In this document: positions 35,717 to 46,707 of the stretch, piece after piece
How positions within the stretch are numbered: position 1 is the first letter of the stretch
Layout of the letters: each line of letters opens with the position of its first letter
Assembly: GCF_002127325.2 (NCBI RefSeq)
Contig: NC_035436.2
Coordinates: forward strand, 113,896,088 to 113,960,087
Source of the DNA: Helianthus annuus
Lineage: Eukaryota; Streptophyta; Magnoliopsida; Asterales; Asteraceae
DNA: 64,000 bases
Reading direction: 5' to 3'
Notes under the pieces: model-generated
The model's database searches: none
Told to the model about the DNA's origin: nothing
Seen by the model: the letters and a program-made list of their open reading frames with translations, nothing else
Made by a program: the position numbers and the translations under genes

Positions 35717-37906
35717 TGTAACACCCCCAAAATTCCACCTGCGGAAACCCTGCGAGGCGTGTTACGCATTAGAGTTCGAGCCACCAATCACATTGAACCG
35801 ATAATGAATACTTAAATAAAACGTGTTATTAATTACCAATAGAAGTGTCAAACATGATAATAATTCCCAAAAGTTGTGTAGCGGAAGCATATAATAAATT
35901 ATTTAGCAGTTGTTTCGTAATAACACTTAAACCAATGTATAAACATAAGATAATACGAAAGCCTCGATCCATGACCACTCCAGCACTCCCAGATAGCAAG
36001 TCCATGTTCCAGAGTTAACGACCTACAAGCATGCAACAAGTGTGTCAGACTACGCTGGTGAGTTCAAGGTTTTGTTAACGTGTTGAGTTACCAGATGTAT
36101 GTTAATGCGATTCAATGTTGCGTTACGATGTTTCTCATGTTAGATACCCTAGGGAGTGTGCCCATGTGTATTCGGGGAGTGGTTACCCCTTAACGACTGT
36201 TTGCTATGTTGCCATCGTTAGATACCCTAGGGAGTGTGCCCATATGTATCCGAGGAGTGTGCCTCTAACAACCATAGCCATACCCAGATAATTAGTTCAC
36301 GCCCGTCCTTACGGCCCGGTGTGAGGTTTCCCACCTAATAGCGCTATCAACTAATTACCCCCATTGCCCTCCAGGCAATAACCAAAACCGATTAAGTTGT
36401 TTACCCAATGTTTCCCTTCCAAATGTTTACCAGTTGTCCCAAACCACCGGGACGCATGCTTGAGAAAATGCATTGAACTCACCTGGGATTGCTCGGCAGG
36501 TTATACCAAAGTTACTTGAATTAAGAATGGTCAATCACGTCCTAACACGTTTATCATACAAGTCAGGTTCGGTTCACGTAAAGCACGTATGGTTACATAG
36601 AGTTAACAAGTTACAAGCATACATAGTTCATGGCACATACACAATTGTCAAATACATCGTCACTGATTTATGCGGTTCATAAGAATGGGCTCGCACAAGT
36701 CTTAGCAGCCTTGTGCGAGTCACTCGTTGAGGCCCAATGATGCTCGGCCCAAATAGCTAAGATTGTCCAACAGATATTCACGGCCCAATCTCTAAATAGG
36801 TAAGTCAAACTTGTGCGGTTCATACACCTTGTGCGACGGACAAGGCTTGTGCGATTAGGGAGCTTGTGCGGTCGACTAGCTTATACGTTTGGGCTCTTGT
36901 GCGATCGGATAAGTCCAGCCCACTAAGAGTGTCCGGCCCAACAGTTAACATTATTTCGACTTGTGCGATCCAAAGGATCTTGTGCGAGTGGGCCGCCTTG
37001 TTCGATCAGAAGGCTTGTGTGATTCAGCCATGTTGTGCGACTGGCTTGTGTGATTGGGGCTCTTGTGCGATCAGAGCCCCTTGTGCGAGTGATCTTAAAT
37101 TATCCGAAATATATGGCAATCAGTTACAGTATTAATCGGTTTCCAATTTTTCCCCAGCAATCAATTAACAAGTTTTCAAGCATTTATTCAGCATATCATC
37201 GATTAAACAAGGAACTTATTAATCGATTTGCAAGAACCCTAATCATAATCAATCATGAGCAATAACAATATAACATCTATCACAACTAATCACTCGGCTC
37301 TTTATTTTCTAGCATGCCACCTAACAATAACAACATCCGATCGATTCCAGATCCTCACGCATGATTATTCACCACTATAATTCGTATCACATCCGAATAC
37401 ATGAACATTATCATTCAATCTATATGTGAGCCGATAACAAGAACATAGCATACGGTTTCTTATAAAAATCACGTCTACAATTCTAACCATAATATCAAAA
37501 CACAAATCATAACACCTTGTAACAAAACATAATTCACTAACCGATTGAGAGGAAACGAAATCAAAAAGAGCTTCGAGGGATGGGGAGGGTCGCCGGCTTC
37601 TAGAGAGAAGTGTTAGGGTTTGTGTGTGTTGTGCTTTGGTAACAATTGTGAGGTGGTTACAATAACCTAATGCTAATCAAACAACATGATGGGCCGAACC
37701 CAACATGGCTGCCCATTCGGTTCATGTGGAGTCCATAAGGACTTGTGCGAGCGGCCCACATGGACTTGTGCAATCGGGTAAAACTTGTGCAATTGATTCA
37801 ATTAATATACATACCATATAACAAAATCATGCATTCATTCAATTAGAATAATTCACTTAAACACGTAACGTTACACAAAAGCAGGTTCGGATTACGAGTT
37901 GTCACA
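35717..37906 (-). repeat. 3' LTR of element F
   Basis: On the minus strand it starts TGTGACAACTCG next to the polypurine tract and ends GGGTGTTACA. It holds the CTTGTGCGA word array (36690-37095, outliers 37740-37800) and donor- and acceptor-like sites as in the 5' copy. The open frames within it are not genes; they recur identically in the other LTR. Confidence 0.93.
36690..37095 (-). repeat. CTTGTGCGA word array in 3' LTR of F
   Basis: About fifteen irregular copies of CTTGTGCGA(T/G) on the + strand (TCGCACAAG in element orientation) are separated by 10-25 bp. The same array is at 44210-44615 in the 5' LTR. Confidence 0.8.
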
Positions 37907-38037
37907 GTATCCCCAACTAAAAAGAAATTTCGTCCCGAAATTTGGTACGCACTCACTAACGTAAGCTATATTGTTCACTAGTTTTCCTGGGGTGTCACAT
38001 CATCCCCCACTTGAATAGGAATTTCGTCCCGAAATTC
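37907..38037 (-). other. Polypurine tract and duplicated 3' module of element F
   Basis: Read on the minus strand, a first stem-loop (38037-38019, within the EFRDEIP codons), a G-rich run and TGTGACACCCC come first. Then follow the second stem-loop (37943-37925), a purine tract TTGGGGATAC (37916-37907) and the LTR. Confidence 0.8.
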
Positions 38038-41000
38038 ACTAGTTGCCTCAACATTAAGTTTGCTAGGTTCTGCCTGATCTGTGGGGAACAAATGTGGGTA
38101 CTTAAGTTTCATCTGGTCCTCGCGTTCCCACGTGAACTCTGGACCACGTCTTGAGTTCCAACGAACTCTCACAATTGGTATGCGGCTGTGCTTACGAACT
38201 TTAACTTCCCGATCCATAATTTCAATTGGTTCTTCGACAAACTGCAATTTGTCGTCTATCTTCAGCTCTTGAAATGGTACTACTAGTGTTTCATCAACCA
38301 AACACTTCTTTAGCTGCGATACGTGAAACACATCATGGACATTACCCAACTCAGCAGGTAATTCCAACCTGTAAGCCACCTTTCCAATTCGTTCCAGGAT
38401 TTTGAACGGTCCCACATAGCGAGGGTTTAGTTTGCCGCATTTCCCAAAACGCACCACACCCTTCCAGGGTGAAACCTTTAACATAACGCGATCATTAACT
38501 CAAATTCCAGCGGTTTACTACGCTTGTCAGCGTAGCTTTTCTGACGGTCGCGAGCTGCGGCCATACGGCTTCGGATCTGCACAATGCTTTCTGATGCCTC
38601 AAGAACAAACTCAGGTCCTGTGATCTGACTATCCCCCACCTCATGCCAACAGAGACGTGAACGACATTTCCGTCCGTACAGTGCTTCGAACGGAGCTGCC
38701 TTGATACTTGAATGGTAGCTGTTGTTGTAGGAGAATTCTATTAACGGTAGGTGCTTCTCCCATCCTTTCTCAAAGTCGAGTACGCATGCCCGAAGCATAT
38801 CTTCGAGTGTTTGGATGGTGCGCTCGCTTTGACCATCTGTCTGCGGGTGATAAGCGGTACTCATGTCGAGTTGGGAACCGAACGATTTGTGCATTGACTG
38901 CCATAACTCTGAAGTGAAACGCGGATCTCGGTCTGAAATGATAGAAGTTGGCACCCCATGCCTAGAAACCACTTCCTTAAGATACACTGCTGCCAACTGA
39001 GAGAATTTGTCTGTTTCCTTGATTGCTAGGAAATGTGCCGACTTCGTGAGGCGATCAACAATCACCCAAATGGTATCGTTCCCAGCCTGGGTTCGAGGTA
39101 GCCCTGTCACGAAATCCATGGCGATCTGTTCCCACTTCCATGTGGGTATCTCTGGTTGCTGTAGTAGACCTGAGGGCTTTTGATGTTCTGCTTTGACTTT
39201 AGCACAAGTTAAACATTTGCTGACGTAGGTTGCTATATGAGCTTTCATGCTGGGCCACCAGTACGTAGTTTTTAAGTCATGGTACATCTTATCTGATCCA
39301 GGATGTACGGAGTAACGTGACTTATGTGCCTCTTCCATTACAAGTTCTCGTAAGTTGCCAAAGAATGGGACCCAAATGCGTCCAGTTACGTAGTAAGCAC
39401 CGTCTCCCTTTTGTTCTAGTCGTTGTCTCGAGCCACGTAAAGCTTCAGCTCGAACGTTCTCTGGTTTCAATGCTTCTAACTGAGCGTCTCGTATCTGGGA
39501 AGGAAGGTTGGACTGGATCGTGAGTTGCAATGCTCGCACACGCCTAGGTGCATTATCCTTTCTGCTGAGGGCGTCAGCTACAACGTTCGCCTTGCCCGGA
39601 TGATACTTGATGGCACATTCATAATCGTTCAATAATTCCACCCATCGTCATTGTCGCATATTCAATTCTTTCTGGTCGAAGATGTGCTGGAGACTCCTAT
39701 GGTCGGTGTAGATGGTGCATTTGGTACCGTACAGATAGTGCCTCTAGATCTTCAATGCAAATACCACCACTCCTAACTCCAAGTCGTGTGTCGTATAGTT
39801 TTTCTCGTGCACCTTTAGCTGACGAGAAGCATAAGCTATCACCTTCTCGCGTTGCATCAACACGCAACCGAGACCCTGAATCGAAGCATCACAATAAACC
39901 ACAAAATCTTCGGTACCCTCTGGTAACGACAAGATCGGTGCACTGCAAAGTTTCTGTTTTAACAACTGGAAGGCCTCTTCCTGCTTCGTTCCCCAAGAGT
40001 ATACCGTGTTCTTCTGTGTTAGCGAGGTGAGAGGTTGTGCGATTTTCGAGAAATCTCTAATAAACCTTCGATAGTATCCAGCGAGACCAAGAAATTGGCG
40101 CACCTCAGACGGAGTCTTTGGTGCCGCCCAATTCTTAACTGCATCCACCTTCGCAGGATCCACATGTATCCCTTTCTCGTTAACAACGTGCCCAAGGAAA
40201 TGCACTTCTCGAATCCAAAAGTCGCACTTAGAAAATTTCGCATACAGCTGTTCCCTTCTCAAAAGTTCCAAGACGAGACGTAGGTGGCGCTCGTGATCTT
40301 CCTTGTTCTTGGAATAGACTAAGATGTCGTCAATAAACACTATAACAAAGTCGTCGAGATATGGCTTACATACGCGGTTCATGAGATCCATGAAAACCGC
40401 TGGTGCATTGGTCAATCCAAACGGCATGACCAAAAACTCATAGTGTCCGTAGCGCGTTCGAAAAGCCGTCTTGGGAACATCCTCTTCCCTAACCCTTACC
40501 TGGTGATACCCCGATCTTAAGTCAATCTTGGAATAGAAGCTTGACCCTTGCAGCTGGTCAAACAAGTCGTCGATGTGTGGTAATGGATAGCGGTTCTTAA
40601 TGGTCACCTTGTTGAGTTCTCGATAGTCGATACACATACGGAATGACCCGTCTTTCTTCTTTACAAACATAACTGGGGCTCCCCAAGGCGAAGAACTGGG
40701 TCGAATGAAACCCCTATCCAACAACTCCTGTAGTTGATTGGACAACTCCTGTAACTCTCCAGGCGCTAGCCGGTAAGGGGCTCGAGCAATTGGAGCCGCT
40801 CTCGGCGCAAGTTCAATCTGAAATTCTACTTGACGATGAGGAGGTAACCCTAGTAGCTCCTCTGGGAATACATCAGCGAATTCTCGCACCACTGGTAGAT
40901 CCTCGATCTTACTTTCTTCAGACTGAGCGTTGGTAACTAACGCTAACAGTGCAGGATACCCCTTTTGTAGATACTGCTGTGCACGTATCGCCGTGATAAT

Positions 41001-41618
41001 CCCAACCATCGTCCCACTACGATGCCCTTGAACTAACAGTGACTCCCCATCAGGGAGAGGAATGCGCACGATCTTCTCTTTACACAAAATTTCTGCTTGG
41101 TGCTTAGACAACCAATCCATGCCTACCACTAAGTCAAAACTACCGAGCGTAATGGGTAGGAGGTCAATATCAAACACCTGACCCACGAGATCTAGTTTGC
41201 ACCCGAAAAGGACATTCGAGGCTTCTATCGTCTTACCATCTGCTAGTTCTACTACTTGTTTAACTTCTAAAGGTGTTGGGGTTATCCCTAATCGTTGACT
41301 AAACTCTAGGGACACATAACTCCAATCGGCACCCGAATCAAATAATATAGAAGCAATACGATTGTTAACAGGAAACGTACCAGTTACAACGTTGCCGTCA
41401 TTCCTGGCATCCCCTGCTCCAAGCTGGAACACTCTGCCTCGAGCACCGTTTCCCCCATTATTGCCGTTGTTGTTGTTGTTTCCAGCGTTGTTATTATTCG
41501 GGCGGTTGTTGTCGTTGGCGTTCTGGTTTAACTGAGGGCAATCCCGCTTAAAGTGACCCTCGTCACCACACTGATAGCACCCCTTCCTGAAACCCTGGTT
41601 CTGCTGGGGTGGTTGTCC
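37978..41618 (-). pseudogene. Broken pol of element F (protease-RT-RNase H-integrase)
   Basis: It continues the gag frame after the TAG at 41621-41619. The second CCHC knuckle ([14 protein letters not shown]) is followed by an Asn/Gly linker. The protease has [15 protein letters not shown] and [14 protein letters not shown]. The reverse transcriptase has [19 protein letters not shown] and an intact [10 protein letters not shown]. The RNase H has [16 protein letters not shown] at 39746 (a Trp position) and TGA at 39650 (before RW.ELLNDYE) interrupt RNase H. The integrase zinc region ([14 protein letters not shown]) and DDE core are intact, but a frameshift near 38485-38500 (after KPLEFEL) separates the C-terminal chromodomain-like part (38484-37978). 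Catalytic residues I can check are all present. Confidence 0.92.
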
Positions 41619-42746
41619 CTATTGTCTCTGATTCTGCTGGTTTTGTTGCTGCTGGTGTTTGGGCTGTGGGGCCCTACAATCCCTAGCCTCATGGCCCGCC
41701 TTACCACACCTGTTACACATCCGACTGCACGCCCCGAAATGATGATAGTCACACTTGTTACATCGTGGCTTCTTCCCTGCATACGAACCCTGGTTGTGGC
41801 CACTTCCATGGCCTTGATTGACGGAAGACGACTGGCTGATGCTGCGGTTGTTGTTGTTGTCTGGCCTTTTCTGAGTATGACCAGCACTGGATGCTCTGTC
41901 GTAGTCGCTCCACTTCCGTTTGTTATCATTAGCAGATGTAGTAGCAGTGGGTGCCGCAGCAGCAGTGGCTGAAATGCGCGGGGGTAACGAATTGCTCTCG
42001 ACCTCTTGGTCCACAATCTTATGAGTCAGTCGAACAATCTGTGTTAAATCATTGAGATGCGCTGCAGTAACCAGACTCTTCACACGAGGAGGCAACCCTT
42101 TGATGAATAACTCAATCCTCCGAGACATAGGCCGGGACAAGTTCGGGCACATGTCGGCCAGTTCATACGATCGCTTCACATACGCTTCGACTTCAGATCC
42201 AACCATCTTCAAGTCGTAGTACTCGTTTTCCAACTTCTGGACCTCATCCCGAGGACAGTACTCCTCCCTGATCAGTTCTTTAAAGTCTTCCCAGGTTGTG
42301 GCATTCGCTGCCTCGATGCCCAACAACTGCACCTGGGCGTTCCACCATGTTAGGGCACCATCCGCCAAGGTACCCGCAGCATATTTCACCCTGTCCCCAG
42401 CGGGACAGTTACAGATAGCAAACACAGACTCTGCTTTCTCGAACCATCTTAGAAGTCTCACAGCCCCTTCAGTCCCGGTGAAGGTCTGTGGCTTACAGTC
42501 CATAAACATTTTGAATGTGCACGCAGGCTGGTTAGGTTGTGGTTGCGCTTGCTGACCTAAATAACGGGAGGAAACACATTATAGGAATGAAAAGACGTGT
42601 ACGTGGTATAAGAGTAAAGAGTACTTGGTACATTCCGTACCAGCTTGATAGGCTGCTAAAGCCTCAGCTACATGGGTATTGATTAGGTCAGTCAACTCAG
42701 CCTGAGTCATGTTGATGTTGCCACGTCCGTGTCCTCGTCCACTCAT
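41619..42746 (-). pseudogene. Gag of element F with an 84-nt intron and one nonsense codon
   Basis: The ATG at 42746 begins MSGRGHGRGNINMTQAELTD and reaches codon 36. A GT-AG intron (42640-42557) splits the Gly codon in phase 1. Exon 2 (from 42556) starts GQQAQPQPNQP and carries the gag domain (FTGTEGAVRLLRWFEKAESV, GALTWWNAQVQLLG, FKELIREEYC, IELFIKGLP). A basic, Ser/Gln-rich linker and the first CCHC knuckle CNRCGKAGHEARDC follow, with an additional CNKC..H..C segment before it. TAG at 41621-41619 lies between the two knuckles, in the same frame as pol. This is probably a mutated Gln codon rather than a programmed stop, since D and E stop elsewhere. Confidence 0.88.
42557..42640 (-). other. 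Predicted gag intron of element F
   Basis: On the minus strand it runs from CTG|GTACGG to GTTATTTAG|GT and is T-rich before the acceptor. Its length is a multiple of three but it contains an in-frame TAA, so the unspliced RNA cannot join the ATG to the gag domain. Confidence 0.75.
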
Positions 42747-43222
42747 GATTCTATATATGGAGATGAACCGATTCAGGAAATCGAAACGAGATGGAAATCA
42801 AGTATCATGTTCATATCTACGTACTACCAAGTTTACACATAGTAAGGCAGAACCCTTCTCACGCTCGATAAGCCTCACTGGGACTTGCATGCACCCATAA
42901 TAATAAGGCAATTTGCATGCTTATCTCAGTGCCTCTTAGCTTGCGCTCAAAGTTTCCCCCGTTCAAACAACACAACAGATGGTATCACAGGTCTATGGTT
43001 CACATGAGTGGAAGGGTAGTGTCACACTATCAAGTCACTATGGTGTTTAATGTTTCAGTTCACATACGTTGTGAGTGTGTGACTGCTAAGCAAGTAATGT
43101 ATAAAGTGAGAGAGAGACGAACCTTGCAATCTGGAGTTGAGTGTCATGATCGATTTTCGAAGTTGTTCGGTTATAGTCTGGTTTTACAAAACGTTTTAAA
43201 ACCTAGTTCACTATAACCAGTG
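42747..43222 (-). other. 5' leader of element F
   Basis: This is noncoding sequence between the primer-binding site and the gag ATG. I see no conserved frame. The length (about 480 nt) is somewhat more than in D and E (about 300 nt). Confidence 0.6.
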
Positions 43223-43234
43223 GCTCTGATACCA
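43223..43234 (-). other. Primer-binding site of element F (initiator-Met tRNA)
   Basis: The + strand reads GCTCTGATACCA, so the element strand reads TGGTATCAGAGC, two bases inside the 5' LTR end. Confidence 0.85.
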
Positions 43235-43236
43235 AC

Positions 43237-45426
43237 TGTAACACCCCGAAAATTCCACCTGCGGAAACCCCGCGAGGCGTGTTACGCATCAGAGTTCGAG
43301 CCACCAATCACATTGAACCGATAATGAATACTTAAATAAAACGTGTTATTAATTACCAATAGAAGTGTCAAACATGATAATAATTCCCAAAAGTTGTGTA
43401 GCGGAAGCATATAATAAATTATTTAGCAGTTGTTTCGTAATAACACTTAAACCAATGTATCAACATAAGATAATACGAAAGCCTCGATCCATGACCACTC
43501 CAGCACTCCCAGATAGCAAGTCCATGTTCCAGAGTTAACGACCTACAAGCATGCAACAAGTGTGTCAGACTACGCTGGTGAGTTCAAGGTTTTGTTAACG
43601 TGTTGAGTTACCAGATGTATGTTAATGCGATTCAATGTTGCGTTACGATGTTGCTCATGTTAGATACCCTAGGGAGTGTGCCCATGTGTATCCGGGGAGT
43701 GGTTACCCCTTAACGACTGTTTGCTATATTACCATCGTTAGATACCCTAGGGAGTGTGCCCATATGTATCCGAGGAGTGTGCCTCTAACAACCATAGCCA
43801 TACCCAGATAATTAGTTCACGCCCGTCCTTACGGCCCGGTGTGAGGTTTCCCACCTAATAGCGCTATCAACTAATTACCCCCATTGCCCTCCAGGCAATA
43901 ACCAAAACCGATTAAGTTGTTTACCCAATGTTTCCCTTCCAAATGTTTACCAGTTCTCCCAAACCACCGGGACGCATGCTTGAGAAAATGCATTGAACTC
44001 ACCTGGGATTGCTCGGCAGGTTATACCAAAGTTACTTGAATTAAGAATGGTCAATCACGTCCTATCACGTTTATCATACAAGTCAGGTTCGGTTCACGTA
44101 AAGCACATATGGTTACATAGAGTTAACAAGTTACAAGCATACATAGTTCATGGCACATACACAATTGTCAAATACATCGTCACTGATTTATGCGGTTCAT
44201 AAGAATGGGCTCGCACAAGTCTTAGCAGCCTTGTGCGAGTCACTCGTTGAGGCCCAATGATGCTCGGCCCAAATAGCTAAGATTGTCCAACAGATATTCA
44301 CGGCCCAATCTCTAAACAGGTAAGTCAAACTTGTGCGGTTCATACACCTTGTGCGACGGACAAGGCTTGTGCGATTAGGGAGCTTGTGCGGTCGACTAGC
44401 TTATACGTTTGGGCTCTTGTGCGATCGGATAAGTCCAGCCCACTAAGAGTGTCCGGCCCAACAGTTAACATTATTTCGACTTGTGCGATCCAAAGGATCT
44501 TGTGCGAGTGGGCCGCCTTGTTCGATCAGAAGGCTTGTGTGATTCAGCCATGTTGTGCGACTGGCTTGTGTGATTGGGGCTCTTGTGCGATCAGAGCCCC
44601 TTGTGCGAGTGATCTTAAATTATCCGAAATATATGGCAATCAGTTACAATATTAATCGGTTTCCAATTTTTCCCCAGCAATCAATTAACAAGTTTTCAAG
44701 CATTTATTCAGCATATCATCGATTAAACAAGGAACTTATTAATCGATTTGCAAGAACCCTAATCATAATCAATCATGAGCAATAACAATATAACATCTAT
44801 CACAACTAATCACTCGGCTCTTTATTTTCTAGCATGCCACCTAACAATAACAACATCCGATCGATTCCAGATCCTCACGCATGATTATTCACCACTATAA
44901 TTCGTATCACATCCGAATACATGAACATTATCATTCAATCTATATGTGAGCCGATAACAAGAACATAGCATACGGTTTCTTATAAAAATCACGTCTACAA
45001 TTCTAACCATAATATCAAAACACAAATCATAACACCTTGTAACAAAACATAATTCACTAACCGATTGAGAGGGAACGAAATCAAAAAGAGCTTCGAGGGA
45101 TGGGGAGGGTCGCCGGCTTCTAGAGAGAAGTGTTAGGGTTTGTGTGTGTTGTGCTTTGGTAACAATTGTGAGGTGGTTACAATAACCTAATGCTAATCAA
45201 ACAACATGATGGGCCGAACCTAACATGGCTGCCCATTCGGTTCATGTGGAGTCCATAAGGACTTGTGCGAGCGGCCCACATGGACTTGTGCAATCGGGTA
45301 AAACTTGTGCAATTGATTCAATTAATATACATACCATATAACAAAATCATGCATTCATTCAATTAGAATAATTCACTTAAACACGTAACGTTACACAAAA
45401 GCGGGTTCGGATTACGAGTTGTCACA
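43237..45426 (-). repeat. 5' LTR of element F
   Basis: It is 2190 bp, the pair of 35717-37906. In element orientation it has CCAG|GTGAGTTC with the intron side starting at 44002 and an acceptor-like CTTGTAG ending at 43543. The CTTGTGCGA array is at 44210-44615. No clear TATA box was found. Confidence 0.93.
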
Positions 45427-45431
45427 ACTAA

Positions 45432-45995
45432 TCTTCGCACACATGCCTAGGAAGGCTGCGAACTATACACTAAAACTTCGCACAGGTGCTGGGTGGCCGC
45501 GATACAAACATACCTAGTCTAGAATACTTGAGAATTTTCCCTAATCTTCGCATACATGCCTAGAGGGCTGCGATACGAACTAATACGATACATGACTTAA
45601 GGAACGAACACAGGGCTTACTATACTATTTCAATTACTGAACTATTAACTGTGAACTCGCTCAACTAGTTGTTGATCCTCTGTTACATGCCTTGCAGGTC
45701 GTTAGACACATGGAGCTTGCACAGGAAGGAGCATGTCATTGTGGAGCATGGATCGTGGATGATATGTTAAACTTTATAACACTTGAACTTATTACTTACG
45801 TTGGGTTTTCATACTTATGCTTCCGCTATACTTTAAAACTATAATTACGTTTTGAACACCTATCGTATTGAATGATTGGTTTGCATTTAATTTACTTGAT
45901 ATTAATTACATGTTCAATATGATTGGTGGCTTGATCCTGGTCATGTCACGCCTCCAAGCGGCGATACTCCGCAGGTGGTTTTTGGGGGTGTGACA
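45432..45995 (+). repeat. 3' LTR of element E, right piece
   Basis: It continues the 45-bp repeat after the second ACTAA (45427-45431) and ends GGGTGTGACA. It is followed by CGTTA (45996-46000), the target duplication of E. Confidence 0.92.
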
Positions 45996-46000
45996 CGTTA

Positions 46001-46269
46001 TGTTCCGTGCTTAATATTTAAATCCTTATGAACTTATTAAACTTACGCTTTGAACTTTAAACTTATAAACTATGGACTTATGTTTTTTGATTTACGTTTA
46101 TGCTTCCGCTAATTAAACTAAACTTAGTTAACTAGCTTTGGTCACCAATCGTATTGTGGTTGATTTTATTTACTTAATTACGTTGTTCAATATGATTGGT
46201 GGCTCGATCCTGGTCATGTCATGCCTCCAAGCGGTGACGCTCCGCATGGTGGATTTTGGGGGTGTGACA
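46001..46269 (+). repeat. 3' LTR of element D, right piece
   Basis: It begins TGTTCCGTGC, matching 18340 onward of the 5' LTR, and ends GGGTGTGACA. The next bases (GATAC) do not match those before the 5' LTR (TACAA). Confidence 0.9.
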
Positions 46270-46271
46270 GA

Positions 46272-46707
46272 TACTTTTTACATTACCAATATTACAAATG
46301 CACATGTGCATCTATATGTATCAACATGAAATAAGGTGTTTTGGTACATTACTTTGAATACACTTTCCCTTTCATCTATCATACCATCCATAATACAATA
46401 CCATTACCTCCTACCATCCATAATACAATACCATTACCTCCTACCATCCATAATACAATACCATTACCAATATTTTCACTTTATTACATGTATGTCAACA
46501 CCATTTATACCATCCAATCAACATATTACATCATAAATTGACAACTATAACCAAACCATCAACCACTAGATATAACTAACCAAAAAACATGTATATGGGC
46601 CTACTTCTCCATTCAAAATCACAAACTTTTTGTACCAGAACACGTTATATCATGGTTATACCTAATGATGCACATGTGCATTTTGAATATTGGTAATGTA
46701 AAAAGTA
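46272..46707. mobile_element. MITE 1: TA-flanked inverted-repeat element, 436 bp
   Basis: The ends form an inverted repeat of about 38 bp: CTTTTTACATTACCAATATT onward at 46274, mirrored up to 46705. Both ends are bordered by TA, as expected of a TA target duplication (mariner/Stowaway-like). The inner ends of the arms contain the palindrome GCACATGTGC. It has no coding capacity. The left end lies two bases from the end of LTR D. Confidence 0.75.
46383..46470 (+). repeat. 30-bp tandem repeat, three copies, within MITE 1
   Basis: The unit ACCATCCATAATACAATACC plus ATTACCTCCT occurs at 46383-46412 and 46413-46442. A third copy from 46443 diverges at its end. The two apparent small ORFs here are this repeat read in two frames. 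Confidence 0.85.

Larger units (their letters stand above)
35717..45426 (-). mobile_element. Element F: youngest, complete but broken Ty3/gypsy chromovirus
   Basis: This 9710-bp minus-strand insertion in the 3' LTR of E has target duplication ACTAA at 35712-35716 and 45427-45431. Its LTRs (35717-37906 and 43237-45426) are both exactly 2190 bp, with about 16 substitutions by eye and no indel. It has a primer-binding site, leader, gag, pol and polypurine tract. Damage is limited to three nonsense codons and one frameshift, so it inserted recently, or from a parent that was already damaged. Confidence 0.95.
26321..45995 (+). mobile_element. Element E: complete but broken Ty3/gypsy chromovirus, split by F
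   Basis: It is inserted in the 3' LTR of D, with target duplication CGTTA at 26316-26320 and 45996-46000. It has a 5' LTR (26321-28905), primer-binding site, gag, pol, polypurine tract and a 3' LTR split by F (33699-35716 and 45432-45995). It is about 10 kb without F. The two LTRs have nearly equal lengths (2585 and 2582 bp) and look very alike, so it is younger than D. Confidence 0.93.
15673..46269 (+). mobile_element. Element D: complete but broken Ty3/gypsy chromovirus, split by E
   Basis: It has a 5' LTR, primer-binding site, gag, pol, polypurine tract and 3' LTR in the + orientation. It is about 10.9 kb once E (26321-45995) and one CGTTA copy are removed. The 3' LTR is in two pieces, 23707-26320 and 46001-46269. 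The flanking five bases do not match (TACAA before, GATAC after), so the usual target duplication is absent. Several stops and frameshifts make it non-autonomous. Confidence 0.9.

Noticed and set aside
36866..37265. Cys-rich ORFs of 89 and 76 aa, present again at 44386-44785
   Set aside because: Both copies lie in the LTRs of F and come from the CTTGTGCGA word array. Repetition reflects the LTR pair, not a gene family.
41619..41621. In-frame TAG in F between gag and pol as a programmed readthrough stop
   Set aside because: It lies between the two zinc knuckles, and D and E have their breaks elsewhere. An ordinary Gln-to-stop change is simpler.
41528..42016. 162-aa ORF and opposite-strand 139-aa ORF over gag of F
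   Set aside because: Shadow frames of the Gln/Asn-rich gag linker; no domain and no conservation in D or E.
46336..46541. Two 66-aa ORFs with internal repeats
   Set aside because: They are the same 30-bp tandem repeat of MITE 1 read in two frames.
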